64,000 nucleotides of DNA from Proteles cristata cristata (GCA_017311185.1 JAESUZ010000756.1:2170001-2234000), one strand, 5' to 3'. Positions 34,801-47,190 are shown, counted from the stretch's first letter. The notes: generated from the letters alone by a model not told the origin. Translations and numbers: made by a program.

Positions 34801-35616
34801 TGGGGGAGGGCGGCAGACCCCACGCTCCCAAAGTCATGTTCCATCCTCTGGAACCATTCTTGGAACGCATGCACCTGACTTCTTGGCAAATTCCACGTCT
34901 CAACACAGAGAGGAAGACTCATTCCGCACAGACACAGTGGGCCTAGACAAAATGCCAGAGGGGAGCCCACCTTTCCAGGGGAGGAGGGAAGAGGGCAAGG
35001 TAAAATCACACAGAGGTGAGCAATTCAGTCACAGGAGCGGCAATCAGTAACTTACCTGTGTGATCACCGGGATGGGGTTAATCACAGCAAGTTCTCCGCT
35101 CCCTGCTGTTTGTGTTGGTGCATGTGTTTCTAGTTGTGTGTGCAAGTACCTGTGCATGCGTGCGTGTTCTATGTGTGTGCACGTGTGCATGTACCTGGAA
35201 GGAAATAGCTGTTGTCACCCAGGGTGCTCTGAGTCCTCACTCGGCCTTCCTCCCTGGAAGGGCGCTGGGGGCTCAGCTCTGGTCACAGGACTGCTTGTGG
35301 GCCCTTCCCCACTAGTGGCTTCAAAGGGTCTGGCCCCTCCCCGGGGTGGGGGTGCTTACAGGGAAGATAGAGCATCCAGCCTCCTCTGACTAGCTTCTTG
35401 CTGTGGGCACTCTTGAAAACATATTTAGCCTTCATACGAATGAAAGAGAAACGAGTTGGAGCTACGCTGCGCCCCAGGAATACGGCAGGTGAGGGCAGAG
35501 ACGAAAAAGATGCAGTCCTGGCCGTGTCGGTGTTGCAAGAGAAGGAAAATCGTCTACTGGTCTTGTGTCAATTCCCTCGCACAAGGTAATCAGGCATCTG
35601 GCCGAGAGAGGGCACC
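34801..35616. other. unique sequence with degenerate TG-rich stretch
   Basis: 35105-35200 is a decayed alternating TG/CA tract (tgtgtgtgcaagtacctgtg). No exon recognised. Confidence 0.4.
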
Positions 35617-35836
35617 TTGAAGTTCAAGTGCCTGGGTTCCAATCTTGGTTCTGTCTCCTAATGGCTGGGGGCCCTATGGCGGCTCCTTTAACAGCTCTGG
35701 GGCTCAACTTCCTTATCCGTGAAATGTGGACACTAAGTAGACCTTCCTCCCTGAGCTGCTGCAAAGGCTTAATGAAGTGTGAAGTACTTAAAATAGTACT
35801 TAGCATGGAGTAAGTATTCAATAATCGGTGGCTGTT
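35617..35836 (+). repeat. MIR SINE
   Basis: Sense MIR: 'caagtgcctgggttccaatc', 'ttatccgtgaaatgtggaca', 'cttaatgaagtgtgaagtac' and 'agtaagtattcaataat'. Order complete. Confidence 0.85.
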
Positions 35837-36582
35837 TGATTGGAGTAGAACACAATTAAATATGAGATCATATCTCCCACTTCTTACTGATGTGCTATGA
35901 CCTGGCCAAATCCAGCCATTGACAAAGCAAGAAAGATCATTCTGCTCGACTTGGGAGTGCTTTTCCTATCTTCCCGCTGACTCCAAATCCCCTCCCTCTG
36001 CCCCCTGGGCGCCCAGGACCCCCTGCTGTCTGCGTGGCCAGCCAGGGAAAGTGCTCCTCACAGGGCAGAACTCTGATTCTGGAGTTACCGTACCAGCATC
36101 TATCTACCCTCTCAAAATTTTGGAAACTCTCTGAGGACAAAAGCAGTGTCTAATAAATCCCTTTTCTTTGCTTTTTTTTACAAACATTTTAAAACAGTTC
36201 CTTCTTCTATGTCAAATGCACAGTTGTTTTTCATTTGTGTTGTTCTCTGAGAAGCTATTCTTAGTAAGGAGCCAGGGTTCAGTCCTGCTAATGATTTCAC
36301 AAAGTTTCTCATTTTAGCCTGGAACTCATATCTTCTCTGAAGTGATGGTGGCATTTTAGGAATCAGATACTGGCTACAGAGACAGAGAGAGAGAGAGCGA
36401 GCACAGGTTTTGGGGTGGGAGGTATGAAGCTGGTCTGGAATGACTCCTGCTAGCACCGAGTCACCCCACAGACGCAGCCTGTGACCTGCTGCTGTGAAAG
36501 TCTCCCTTGGCGCTCAGATCTGCATAGCAAACCCCCATTTCCTGCACCCACCAAAGGTAATTTGAAATAAAATTAGTGTGAC
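35837..36582. other. unique sequence
   Basis: A short (GA)n run at about 36380-36398. Nothing else recognised. Confidence 0.4.
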
Positions 36583-36600
36583 TGCATTTCAGGTTTTTAA

Positions 36601-36816
36601 AGAATTTTTTTTAACGTTTATTTATTTTTGAAGGAGAGAGAGAGACAGCATGGGCAGGGGAGAAGCTGAGAGAGAGAGGGAGACACAGAATCTAAAGCAG
36701 ACTCCAGGCTCTGAGCTGTCAGCACAGAGCCCGAGGCAGGGTTCAATCTCACAAACCGGGAGATCATGACCTGAGCCGAAGTTGGACGCTGTAACCAACT
36801 GAGCCACCCAGGCGCC
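36601..36816 (-). mobile_element. CAN-SINE (SINEC_Fc-like)
   Basis: Antisense copy from 'tttttaacgtttatttattt' to 'ccacccaggcgcc'. Flanks 'tgcatttcaggtttttaa' (from 36583) and 'tgcatttccgttttaa' (from 36817) are a diverged TSD. Confidence 0.95.
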
Positions 36817-36894
36817 TGCATTTCCGTTTTAAGTAACTCCTATCTTTATATCATAATGGGAAGTTGAAGCAAGCTAACACCAGCATCTAAGAAT

Positions 36895-37060
36895 GGTCGT
36901 TTACCAGGACATGTATCATAAGTATTTCATTTAAGGCACAGATCAGAGATACATTATCTTGCCCATTTTGCAGATGGGAAAATTGGGGTATGAACGGTGG
37001 AATGACCTGGCTGTCCTTGAAGACTTGAATTTTTGGACCCGGATCAGCCTCCTCTGGGAG
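36895..37060 (-). repeat. MIR SINE relic
   Basis: Antisense MIR: 'aagtatttcatttaaggcac', 'cttgcccattttgcagatgg', 'gaaaattggggtatgaacgg' and 'gacctggctgtccttgaag'. Confidence 0.75.
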
Positions 37061-37690
37061 GAAACCCGCACACCCCGCATGCTGCTGCTGCTCTGTGCGG
37101 AGAGGCCTTCGCCTCTGTTCCTGCTTCCTCCTCCTAGGTTCTCAGCTCAGAGGCCCCCACGCAGGGCTGCTGCAGAGGGTGGGGACTGCTCCGTGGCCGC
37201 CTCCCACGCCCTGGCCCTGCTCGTCCCGGCTGACACTGCTGACCCGAGCGGGCTCCGGTGACCCCTGCCTGACTCTCCGGCGGCGCACAGGCTGGTCAGA
37301 ACAATGTTGGCCCGCCAGTGGGGAAAAGTGCTGACAGTCATGGACGTCTGCAGAGCGGGCTCCTCGCCTGGAAGGCTGGTCACTATCAGTCCTTACCTGA
37401 GCTTCCCCACCTTCCACTGGCTTCCGGCCGTGGCCTTGGAATGAACGAATTGCAGGCGAGGTCATCTGAAATTAACCAATCACATTCCCCAGGGCATTTT
37501 CCCCAGGAAAGGGTTTAACCCAAAGAAAGGGGTGTACCCTCTGCTTCTCTGGGTTTTTCCCTCCATATTTCTCTCTCTTTCCTTTGGTATTTACCATCTT
37601 ACACCTGCCCTACCTACCCTATCCTTTCATTTGTGTTCACTTTCCATTGTTTGTATTTAACTGCATGTGCAATCATGCTCATATTTTTTT
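37061..37690. other. G+C-rich unique patch
   Basis: 37060-37450 is G+C-rich with more CpG than its surroundings, but far below the 15-16 kb island. 'cttcctcctcctag' at about 37125-37138 resembles a splice acceptor. The following frame is unremarkable, and no exon is claimed. Confidence 0.35.
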
Positions 37691-37699
37691 ACCATTCCA

Positions 37700-38183
37700 T
37701 TTATTTTTTAAATTTACATCCAAGTTAATTAGCATATAGTGCAACAGTGGTTTCAAGAGTAGATTCCCTAATGCCCCTCACCCATTTAGCCCGTCCCCCC
37801 TCCCACACCCCCTCCAGTAGCCCTCTGTTTGTTCTCCATATTTAAGAGTCTCTTGTGTTTTGTCCCTCCTCCCTGTTTTCATATTATTTTTGCTTCCCTT
37901 CCCTTATGTTCATCTGTCCTGTATCTTAAAGTCCTCATATGAGTGACGTCATTTGTCTTTCTCTAATTTCACTTAGCATAATAGCCTCTACTTCTAGCCA
38001 CGTAGTTGCAAATGGCCAGATTTCATTCTTTTTGGTTGCTGAGTAATACTCCATTGTATATATAAACCACATATTTATCCATTCATCCATCGATGAACAT
38101 TTGGGCTTTTTCCATACTTTGGCTGTTGTTGATAGCACTACTGTAAACATTGGGGTGCATATACCTCTTTGAAACCACGCTCT
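37700..38183 (-). mobile_element. carnivore L1 3'-end fragment, antisense
   Basis: Antisense L1: 3' UTR first ('gttaattagcatatagtgc', then C-rich text near 37795-37815), then the end of the second L1 frame. On the minus strand the latter encodes recognisable L1 text such as WFIYTMEYYSATKKNEIWPF near 38015-38080. 5'-truncated at about 38183 and inactive. Confidence 0.9.
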
Positions 38184-38587
38184 CATGTTTGTAAGGACTA
38201 CTCTACTTATACAACTGTGATGTGTTTAGATGGGTGCCAGGTGCTGCTATAGATACAAGGAGGTCTCTGCCCCGTGGAGAGTGTGGTCTATCGGCCACTG
38301 GGATACACGTGTAAATAACCACACCATGGATAGGATGTGATGAATGTCATAAAAGTGACACAAAGACATTGCCGTTGCAGCACAGAGGAGAGTGAGCCCA
38401 CCTGCAGGCGAATGACCAGGGACGCTCAGGAGGTGTGACGATGGGTCCGTGAGTTGGGTGTCCATGGACTGAGACATGGCATTGATTTCTTTGCAGCGCC
38501 CAGTGCAGAGTCCATGCTCCACAAATTCTAGGCAGAAAGAGCAGCACAAGTGAGAACGCAGAGACTTGTAAATGACAAGCAGCCTCA
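38184..38587. other. unique sequence
   Basis: Nothing firm; no exon recognised. Confidence 0.35.
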
Positions 38588-39469
38588 TTTTCATTTGTTG
38601 ATTGATCAGTCGGACAGGCACTTACTGACCATCTACCCCGTACCAGGCATGGTTCGAGGTGTTGGGGATGCAAGAGTAAGCATACTCAGTCCCCACTCTC
38701 ACTGAGCTCCATTCGGTGGCAGGAGAAAGACACTCAATAAATGTGACTGTAACACGTCAGGTGGGGTCAGGCACCGAAAAGAAAACTATGGCAGGATAAC
38801 AGGTGGGGAGTGGCAGGGAAGTGTTCTTTCAAGAAGGTGGGGTGGAGGGAGGAATCCTTCTGACAAATGAAAATCCAACGGAAGTGAAAGAGGCACCATG
38901 CAGATTTCAGTGGCCAAAGCACCCCATCCAGGGAGCGGGAGGGGGAAGAGCCTGCAGAGGAAACATACTGGGCATGTCTGAGGAGCACAGGTGACCCAAT
39001 GGGACAAGCGTTGGAGGAGGTGAATTACAGGACATGAAGCTAGACGGAGTCTTGGGACCAGATCACGCGATGTTTGCACATCACCGTGATGACAACGTAT
39101 TTTATTCTGAGTGTTTTCAGCAGAACAGGGACGTGATCTCACATTTCTTAAAGATGACTCTGGCTGTTGAGAGGGGGAAAAAGCATAAAATGGGCTGAAG
39201 CTAGGAGACGATCTAAGAGTTTCATGGAGTCCATTTTCCTGGAGTCTGGTGTACAGATAAGGAATTGCATAAGGAATTAATTTCTTTCGGAAATAAGCCT
39301 GGAAAAGTAATCTGGAACCAGGCCATGGGGGTTCCACCTTGAGAGCCAGGCTAATGACAGTAGACTCTATTTTGTAGACAGTGAGGAGCCATTGGGAGAT
39401 TTAAATAGATAAGTGATATGATTGTTATTCAGCTTACGTAGCGCTAAGCAAATGCAGGGCTCAGATCCT

Positions 39470-39640
39470 GGGACTTCAGGGATGTGGGTCCTGCCCCACC
39501 AGCCACTAGCCCTGAAATCTTGGGCCACCACTGAACCAACCAAAACTTCAGTGTCTGTATCTGCAACTCTCCTCTCTGTACTGCAAAAGGTTATTATGAG
39601 GGTGACATGACAGGGACATATATGAAAGCCTTCAGTAAAC
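39470..39640 (+). repeat. possible MIR inside the L2
   Basis: 'cttcagtgtctgtatctgc' and 'aggttattatgagggtgac', then 'ccttcagtaaacag', loosely follow a sense MIR 3' half. Weak. Confidence 0.35.
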
Positions 39641-39660
39641 AGGGACACAGAGCACCATAG

Positions 39661-39692
39661 CGAGGAGGAGGAGGAGGAGGAGGGGGAGGAGA
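39661..39692. repeat. (GGA)n purine tract
   Basis: About 30 nt of gag/gga triplets (gaggaggaggaggaggagg, then gggaggag), a polypurine microsatellite. Confidence 0.9.
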
Positions 39693-40618
39693 AGGGTGAA
39701 TCATGAGGATGGATAGAAAAGGGGCACTGGGATGAAGACTAGTCAGGGAGCTTTTGCCGCTGTCCAGGTGAGCATGGAGTGGGCCTGAGCTCAGGTGGTC
39801 GAAGCAGGGATGCGAAGGAAGAGGCAAGTATCAGAGACATTGCAAAAGAAGAGTCTACAGCTCTTAAGGATGGGCAGCAAATGGTCTGTAAGCCTTACAG
39901 TTATTCAAGCACAGGCTACGGTGGCCGCGTCCTGCAGGGAGACTAGTGAGTCCCCATGCAGAAGTTACGGTAGCCACTCGAGCTTACTGCATTGATGAGA
40001 AAGGCATGAGGCTCAACGGCCAAAGGGTAGGGTAGAAGGAGCAGACCCATAGAAATAACGGTCAAAGAGGAAAGAAACCAAAAGAAAATGGTAGCTGAGG
40101 AGAGGGGGCAGAGAAAGACTGTATGAAGAGCCCTGTTGAAGTAGGAAACATGACAGCTTGGGTCTGCATACTGAGGAATGAGAAAGAATCACACATCAGG
40201 GTTTTTAGCTTCAAAGGCAGGAAACAGGATGATTGGTACCAGAAATGGAGCCATTGAGAAGGGCAGGTATTTTTTAGGAGGGAAGATCCCCAGTTTGGAT
40301 ATTTTTGGCTTCCTGGCTCATCAGGGAAAATAGTGCCAGCTCTTTTGTGGGCAGTTTGACACATGAGACAGGTACCTAACACCAGCTCAGTGGTTGGATG
40401 GACTGTAGTAGGCATGTAAGGGCTTCATACTGGAGGCGAGGACTTTGGTGGAGCTGGAGAGTCGAATGAAAGGTTTTGGGAAGAAGCTGAGGAGAGGAAT
40501 GCGTGTCTACATAGTAGAGTTGAAGGTACTCACAGGTAAGGACTGGTAGGAAAAAACGAAATGCAAAAGTGACACAGGACAATTGCTGAGAACTTAGAAG
40601 TCAAAAGAATTATTTTTT

Positions 40619-40808
40619 TATGCTTATTTTTGAGGGAGAGATAGAAAAACAGAGGAAGAGGCAGAGAGAAAGGGAGGGAGAGAATCCCAAGAAAGCTCCA
40701 TGCTCAGCACAGAGCCCCTTGCAAGGCTCAATCCCATGAACCTTGAGATCATGACCTGACCTGAAATCACGTGTTGGATGCTCAACCGATTGAACGACAC
40801 GGGTGCCC
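40619..40808 (-). mobile_element. CAN-SINE, diverged, inside L2
   Basis: Antisense copy with degraded head ('tgaacgacacgggtgcccc'). Flanks 'caaaagaattattttt' and 'caaaggaattattttt' form the TSD, proving insertion into the L2. Confidence 0.93.
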
Positions 40809-41150
40809 CAAAGGAATTATTTTTAAAAGGATCTCATGGTCAAAAATGTCCAAGATCAAAGGGCTGACAAGAAGGAGACATTGACCAATGCACTGCGTTT
40901 CAGTTTGGGAGAGAGGGTTGTGGAGAGAGCAGGGGGTGGGGAGCCATTGGGGGAGATAGAGAGAAAGGAGGAGGAAGGAGAGGTGGAGGGGGAACATGAG
41001 AGAGAGGGAGGTCCTGGTGGACTTTGAAAGGTGTGATCTCATCTGGAGGGGAAGGTGGGAATTTCAGGAGTTGGGGAGGGGACCGAATGGGCAGATACAG
41101 ACTTTAAGATTTTAGTGGGAAAATGACAGAGGCCAAGTAGTAGGTTGGTA

Positions 41151-43695
41151 GATCGGGATTAAGTTTCAGCAAGGGATAGCTTTTGGGATCCCTAAACACA
41201 TCCACAGAGGAAGGGACCGATGGCCACAGGCCTTCAGCAAGTGGCCGATGCTGTTGACCACCCAATTGAACCATTCAGCCTCTAAGCAAGGTTCATTCCC
41301 TACAGGGAGTTGTGTCTCTGGCCTCTCCCTGATGTTTATGGCCCGAAGCAATGATAAATTATGCTAAAATATCCCATGTAATTAAGTGTTCCTTTTAGGG
41401 TAAGCTGACATAAAGAAATATTGATTTCTTTGACTAGAAAACAAAAACCTTAACGTCACGAAATAATTTTTTTTTCATCCTTGTGGCCACATGGGTTGCT
41501 GACAATTCCCAGGAGGTGGTAACAGACTTCTTATCTGGGCCATTTATCTTAAACGGCTCCAAGCAGCCACCTCATTCTTCACAGCTTTCATGAATCCAGC
41601 CTCTTGACATCTCCTGGTTCTATGGCCCCGCAGAGTCCCCCTTTCCAGAAACGGGGCATCTTGTTCTCATTACCAGCTGGTTTACAAAGAGTTTGACTTC
41701 CGAGCAGAGTACACCCACGCTCGCTCACTCTGCAGTTACTTGGAATCAAGCCTTGTCTGCTGCTCAACACCAAGGGAAACAAGAACATTTTCAAGTCTCC
41801 CAAAGTCTGAAGCTGTGGGGTTGTTGCCACGACACAATAAAAGCCATACAGTTTCCCCCCTTCTGTTATGTGAGGTCGTTTAGAGTTGCGCATCCCTGTC
41901 TTCTGTTTGGCAACACTACAAGTCGTTGTCAGGATTCTGGTGTCAGGATTCTGAGGACGAACTAGGAAGTTTAAACACGTGTCGGTGTTGTGTTTACTCA
42001 TTTGTAGTCCATTAAGGGTTCCTGAAACAGTTGTTATCCCTGTCTACGGTTTTGAAAGAGATCAGCACATCCCTTTCATTAGCCCCTCGGAAAGGACAGA
42101 CAGCAACAGAACAGGATTGCTTGGCTCACCTGCCAAAGCGCAGCAACTTCTTCCCTGAAACGAATGTGAACGCGGTAGGATGGTGATTCCTCCAGGTCCC
42201 GGGGTCGCCAGCTAACCCCATACTACGCGCACTCCAGTATACCAAATCAGACCATGGTTTCGAATCTATCCTGTGAGCAACCTCCCCCCGCCCCGCCTCC
42301 ATTCACTTCCTCCTCCCTCCCCCCACCGCCCACATCCCGAAGCCCCGAGAAGGACTCTTCAAGGTGTCTGGGAACTTCCTGTCCGTGTCTGAAAAAGGCT
42401 CAGGCCCATCAACAATGCCACGGCTGTCTCCACTCCAGCTGGATGCGCGGAGGAGGAACCCTCCGGTCTTTCACCTGCTGGCGCACAAGACTTTGCCTCG
42501 CTCCCCAGCCCCCGTGCCTGTCAACACGTCTGGTGATAACACGCAGGCCGCAGGTGAATTGCGTTCCTGCCTCCTGGCTGACAGCTTCTGTCACATCCCG
42601 GGGGCCGGGCTCCCTACCATCCTCCCCGCTCCTGGGGACTGGAGGATGGGGGACAGGATGTCCCTGACCGGGTGGAACTCCAAGCTCACAGGCAAACTGT
42701 TTCTTTTTGCCTGTTGAACCATATTAGAGGTGCGACATGGCTCTCCATTAGAAGAAAAGATAAGCGTTGATTCTGAGATAACTTATTTGCACAAGTTTCT
42801 CTCATCTGTAAATACAGACTAGGGAATACTTGGAATTATAGACACAAAACAGAGAAATGAAACCATTATCCAAGCGGGGGGAGGGATACTTTTTGTGTGA
42901 AACATTCAAATAGTCGAAGCCAAAATATGTATGTGGGCAGGAAAGGGCGCACTTGAATTACAAGGATAATTGCCCCGATTCTCTGCTTTACTTTGTACGC
43001 GTAGACACAAAAGTGTACAGTGCTTAAAGTATCTGCTATCCGCAGAAATGAAACCCCAGCCTTTGTGAACTCACTTTATGTTAAGAAGCAGTGTCCAGAA
43101 ATACTGGAACTCGGCCAGCACCATTGTTCACCCTGCCTTTTAGTGTCATTGGAGTCAGAGAGAAATTTGTTTTAAGGATAATGTACCATGTTTTTATGAT
43201 GGAGCTTTCAGGGCTAAGCGTGGGAAGGTGGAGGTTTCATGCTATTCATGACAATCCCTTTTGCTCTGTCTTGAGGGACAGAGCTGTGCCTGAAAAAACT
43301 TTGCAAGGCTGCAGGATTTTAGTCTGTTAAATACTGGCATTTATCTTTGACTGTGTGACATGATAAACACATTCAGACTGGTAAGGATTATATCTATGAT
43401 GGAATCTTAAGAGTGTCTCAGATAGCAAAGGTTGTTGTAACCTCCAGCTTGCTTAAAAAAGAATGATTCTGGATAAAATCTTGCGGGGGGTGAGGAAGAC
43501 GGGGCTATCATTTAGTTTGGAAAGGGGAAACAAACTTTCTGAGGAAGGCAAACCAGTTCTTTAAATGTTGCTTTTCTCCAACCATGATTTTTTTTTTAAG
43601 AAAAGTAAAGAGTAAAAGAATGAATCTTTTTGCAAATGAGAATCAATCCAACAGAACAGGATAAGATAAGATAATAATAAAATAAGGATAGTTTT
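41151..43695. other. unique sequence, no repeat recognised
   Basis: About 2.5 kb without a recognised interspersed repeat. 42.25-42.72 kb is G+C-rich, with two overlapping open frames (137 and 117 codons, +) that match nothing I know. 42.72-43.6 kb is AT-rich. Confidence 0.45.
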
Positions 43696-43908
43696 GGGGC
43701 GCCTGGGTGGCTCAGTGGGGTAAGTGGCCAACTTCTGCTCAGGTCATGATCTCATGGTTCGTGAGTTCGAGTCCCGCGTCGGGCTCTGTGCTGACAGCCA
43801 GAGCCTGGAGCCTGCTTCAGATTCTGTGTCTCCCTCTCTGTCTGCCCCTCCTCTGCTCGTGCTCTGTCTCACTCTCTCATTTTCTCTAAAAACCAATAAG
43901 CATTAAAA
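43696..43908 (+). mobile_element. CAN-SINE (SINEC_Fc-like)
   Basis: Sense copy 'ggggcgcctgggtggctcag'. Its A-rich tail ('gcattaaaaataaat') is the landing site of the next SINE. Confidence 0.96.
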
Positions 43909-43921
43909 ATAAATTTGTGTT

Positions 43922-44135
43922 GGGGCACCTGGGTGGCTTAGTCGGTTAAGCGTCCGACTTTCGCTTAGGTCGTGATCTCACGGCTCGTGGGTTCGGGGCC
44001 CGCGTCAGGCTCTGTGCTGACTGCCAGCTCGGAGCCTGGAGCCTGTTTCAGTCTGTGACTCCCTCTCTCTCTGACCCTCCCCTGCTCACGCTGTCTCTCT
44101 CTGTCCCTCCTAGAAATAAATAAAACATTAAAAAA

Positions 44136-44178
<43 letters not shown>
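43922..44178 (+). mobile_element. CAN-SINE, group A, with (AAAT)n tail
   Basis: Sense copy 'ggggcacctgggtggcttag' with group-A marks ('actttcgcttaggtc', 'gctgactgccagctcgg', 'gtttcagtctgtgactccc'). The tail is an expanded (AAAT)n of about 12 units (44126-44178). 'aaatttgtgttgg' is repeated on both sides (TSD). Confidence 0.97.
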
Positions 44179-44190
44179 ATTTGTGTTGGA

Positions 44191-44599
44191 TCTGGAACTA
44201 TAAAGTGTAGGGAAAGATGAAAACAACCCCTTAGGGAACCACTTACTCATTACGAGGATGGGCTTTCCCCCTACAATCCTTTTTCTTTCCTAACACTTAC
44301 CACCAGCAGTTAAAAAGTAGTCATCATTTCTCACTGTTGAGCATGGAGGACAGACATAGGAACACATCCTTGAGAAACACCACAGAAAAGGGGTGCGGCA
44401 GGGGGGCTGAACCCCAACAGAGAGTTGGGGGAGGAGAAGAGTATCACTTCAAGATGGCTTCCAGAACCAGAAAAAAACCCCAACATGCTCTCGGGCCATG
44501 CGGAGTGAAGAGGGTTTGCAGGGTCAAGGTTTGGACTTGGACAGGCAGACCCAGACACAGGGGCTGGCAAGCCACACAAGTGCCTCTTTCTAGTGTAGG
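44191..44599. other. unique sequence
   Basis: Open frames of about 108 codons on both strands, no domain recognised. Confidence 0.35.
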
Positions 44600-44800
44600 G
44601 GTTATGCGCCTGGTTTTGCGGCCCACTCGCCCGGGCTTTGATTCCTGTGCTCTCACTCATTAGCTCTGAGTGGGCAGTATTCTTGATTCTCTGGATCTCA
44701 TTTCCCTGCTATCAGATGAGTAAAGTAGACCCTCCCCAGAAGTTATGAGAATTGAATAGGCCAACATATGCCAGGTGCTTAGAGCAATGTGTCATCCATC
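44600..44800 (+). repeat. MIR SINE
   Basis: Sense MIR: 'ggttatgcgcctggtttt', 'ctttgattcctgtgctctc', 'ctctggatctcatttccctg', 'atgagaattgaataggcc' and 'gccaggtgcttagagcaatg'. Confidence 0.75.
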
Positions 44801-45259
44801 AAGGGTAATCAGTGTCAGTATATTGAGTTTATACCGGGCTGGGCGAAGGCTTAGGGGTGCCATGAGAAAGCTGCTGGGCGAGTGTCTGGTCCACAAAGGT
44901 GCCGTGTGTCTGGATTCCATCATGGTCCGAAATGTAAGGTGGATTTAGCTAACAAGACTTTTTAGTTTAACGGGCATCCAACACTCAGAGGCATTGAAGG
45001 TTTTTGAAGACGGGCGTGCAAAGGTCTAAGCATTCATACTAAGAAGACAAGTATGGAAGGGAGAGACGGGAGACAGAGACCCCGCTGGGAAGCTGGGGTG
45101 CGGTTGTCTCTGGTAGGGCGCGCACTGCAGGCGGCAGAACAGGATGGACTGTGAGATGGGAGAACACCATCGAAGGGAGGAATAAAACATTTCCTAAACC
45201 AGTAATGGCAAGTTCTCCTGCTAGTGTGCCAAGGAACACAGCTCTAAGTGTATCGTTTC
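44801..45259. other. unique sequence
   Basis: Nothing recognised. Confidence 0.35.
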
Positions 45260-47190
45260 TAACGTTAGTTATTCTGTTACTATGATACCTTACATGGATA
45301 CATTTTTATTTTTTATTTTTTATTTTTTTAAAATATTTTTATTTATTTCTAGGGGAGAGAGACAGCGTGAGCAGGGGAGGGTCAGAGAGAGAGGGAGACA
45401 CAGACTCTGAAACAGGCTCCAGGCTCTGAGCTGGCAGTCAGCACAGAGCCCGACGCGGGGCTCGAACCCACTAACCGGGAGATCAGGACCTAAGCAAAAG
45501 TCAGATGCTTAACCGACTAAGCCACCCAGGCGCCCCAACATGGATACATTTTTAAATGGTAAACCAATCTGGCATTTCTGGAACAAATCCCCATCTGTCA
45601 TGATATATTATTCTTTTCATATATCTCTGGAAATTGATGTGGTAATATTGGATTAGGAATGTTTGCCTTTATGATCATAGGGGATATATGTCCGTAGTTT
45701 CTTTCTTTGTTATACTTTTGTCTAGTTTTTATAATATGGTGATACTGCCCTCATAAGATGAGTGTAGAAGTATTTAATACGTTTCTATTTTCTGGAAAAG
45801 ATTTGTGAGATAGATATACTACTTTCTTCTTTATATATTTGTTAGGATCTGGCAATGGAGTTTTCTTTGTGAGAAGGTTTATGGGCTAGTTTTTTATTTC
45901 GTGATGAGTCAGTATTGATACTTAGTGTACTTCAAGGAATTTGTCCATTTGATCTAGGTTGTAGAATTTGTCGGACTAAACTTGTTTATAATGTTATCGT
46001 ATTTCCTCTTGATGCCTATATTGTCTGTAGTAGTTTCTTTTCTGTATACCTCATGTTGATAATTTGTGTCTTCTCTCTCTTTTCTTGATCAATCCAGCTT
46101 GAGTGTATCAATTTTGTTGGCCTTTTTTAAGAACCATTTTTTGTTTAATTAACTTCTCTGTTGTTTCTCTATTTTCACTGTTTCACTGCTTTTGCTGCAT
46201 ATCATATTTTAATTTTCAAATATTTAGAGATCCTCCAGATATCTTTTTGTTATTGATTTCCACTTTATTTCATTATGGCCAGAGAATGTATACTTTCTAT
46301 ACTTTGTATACCTTAGTTATTTCAAATGTATTGATTTTTTTAATAGCTCAGCATGGGATCTATATTAGAGAATGTTCCACAAGCACTTGGAAGACATGAA
46401 TATTCCATAAATGTCAATTAGGCCAAATTGACTGATAGTAATGTGCATTTGTTCTCTCAACAATCGAGGGAAGAATGTTAAAATATCAGTCTATATTTCT
46501 GGATTAGTATATTTCTCTTTCTGCCTCTGCCACTTCTTGTTTCATGGATTTCGAAGCTCTGTTAATAGCTGCATATTTATTTAACATTGTTATCTCTTTT
46601 AGATGAATTGATCTTTTATCTTTATGAAGTGTCCCACATTTAAGACTGCCATTTTGCTATTTGTTTTCTATTTATCACAAAGCTTTGTTTGTTGTTTTCT
46701 TATTTTCCTCCCTTCCTTTGGATTAATTGTATATTACGTAGTATTGAGTTTTTTCTCATCTATTGGCATATCACCTGTACCTCTTCGTTTTGTTTTTATA
46801 GTCATTGCCCTGAAAGGTTCACTAGGCTTCTTTAAATACAATCTACCCTGAACTAATATTATGCTACTTCATGTATAAGAGCCTTAAAACAGTATAACTT
46901 TCATTTCCCCCCATTTTTTAATGTACTGCTGTTTTACATTTTACTTCTTTTAAAATCCACAGTATGCTGTTACTATGTTTGTGTTAAATAGATCAATTAT
47001 CTCTTAAATTAAGAAAAGAAAAACAATAGTTCTAACAAAGTTACCATTTCTTGTGCTCTTTATTTCTTCATATGCATCCAAGATGATTCTGATGGCTATT
47101 CTCTTTAGCCAGAAGAAATTCCTTCAGTATTTTCATGGTGCAATTATGCTAGAAACAAAATCTCTCAGCTTTTTAAACTCTAAAAATATC
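45260..47190 (-). mobile_element. old L1 fragment (L1M-type), antisense ORF2 region
   Basis: Antisense L1. The reverse-transcriptase region is at about 45540-45960 ('gttaggatctggcaatggag', 'aatttgtccatttgatctag'). Going right, the endonuclease-coding region follows ('attatggccagagaatgt' near 46274, 'ataaatgtcaattaggcc' near 46407), then upstream L1 text. Heavily diverged with no open frame. A SINE (45309-45537) is nested near its left end. Confidence 0.8.
45309..45537 (-). mobile_element. CAN-SINE, group A, perfect 17-bp TSD
   Basis: Antisense copy with group-A marks ('gagctggcagtcagcac', 'ctctgaaacaggctcc'). TSD acatggatacattttta is identical at 45292-45308 and 45538-45554. The tail is a (T5-7A)n run. 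Confidence 0.97.

Larger units (their letters stand above)
38588..41150 (-). repeat. LINE L2, antisense, unusually long
   Basis: The antisense L2 tail begins at about 38590 ('gcacttactgaccatctacc'). Family phrases then follow in the expected order: 'gatgactctggctgttgaga' (39152), 'gtgaggagccattgggag' (39379), a variant of 'ctattgcagtaatccaggcg' (39750), 'tgtccaagatcaaagggctg' (40848). It is interrupted by a MIR-like/GGA segment (about 39470-39700) and by a CAN-SINE (40619-40808). About 2 kb of L2 may therefore survive here; many copies are far shorter. The reading frame is destroyed. Confidence 0.7.

Noticed and set aside
37935..38186. Protein-like minus-strand frame (WFIYTMEYYSATKKNEIWPF)
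   Set aside because: This is the decayed C-terminal end of the L1 second frame, not a host gene.
42254..42717. Two overlapping + strand frames of 137 and 117 codons
   Set aside because: Overlap in different frames, composition follows local G+C content, and no family is recognised. Kept only as a conservation check.
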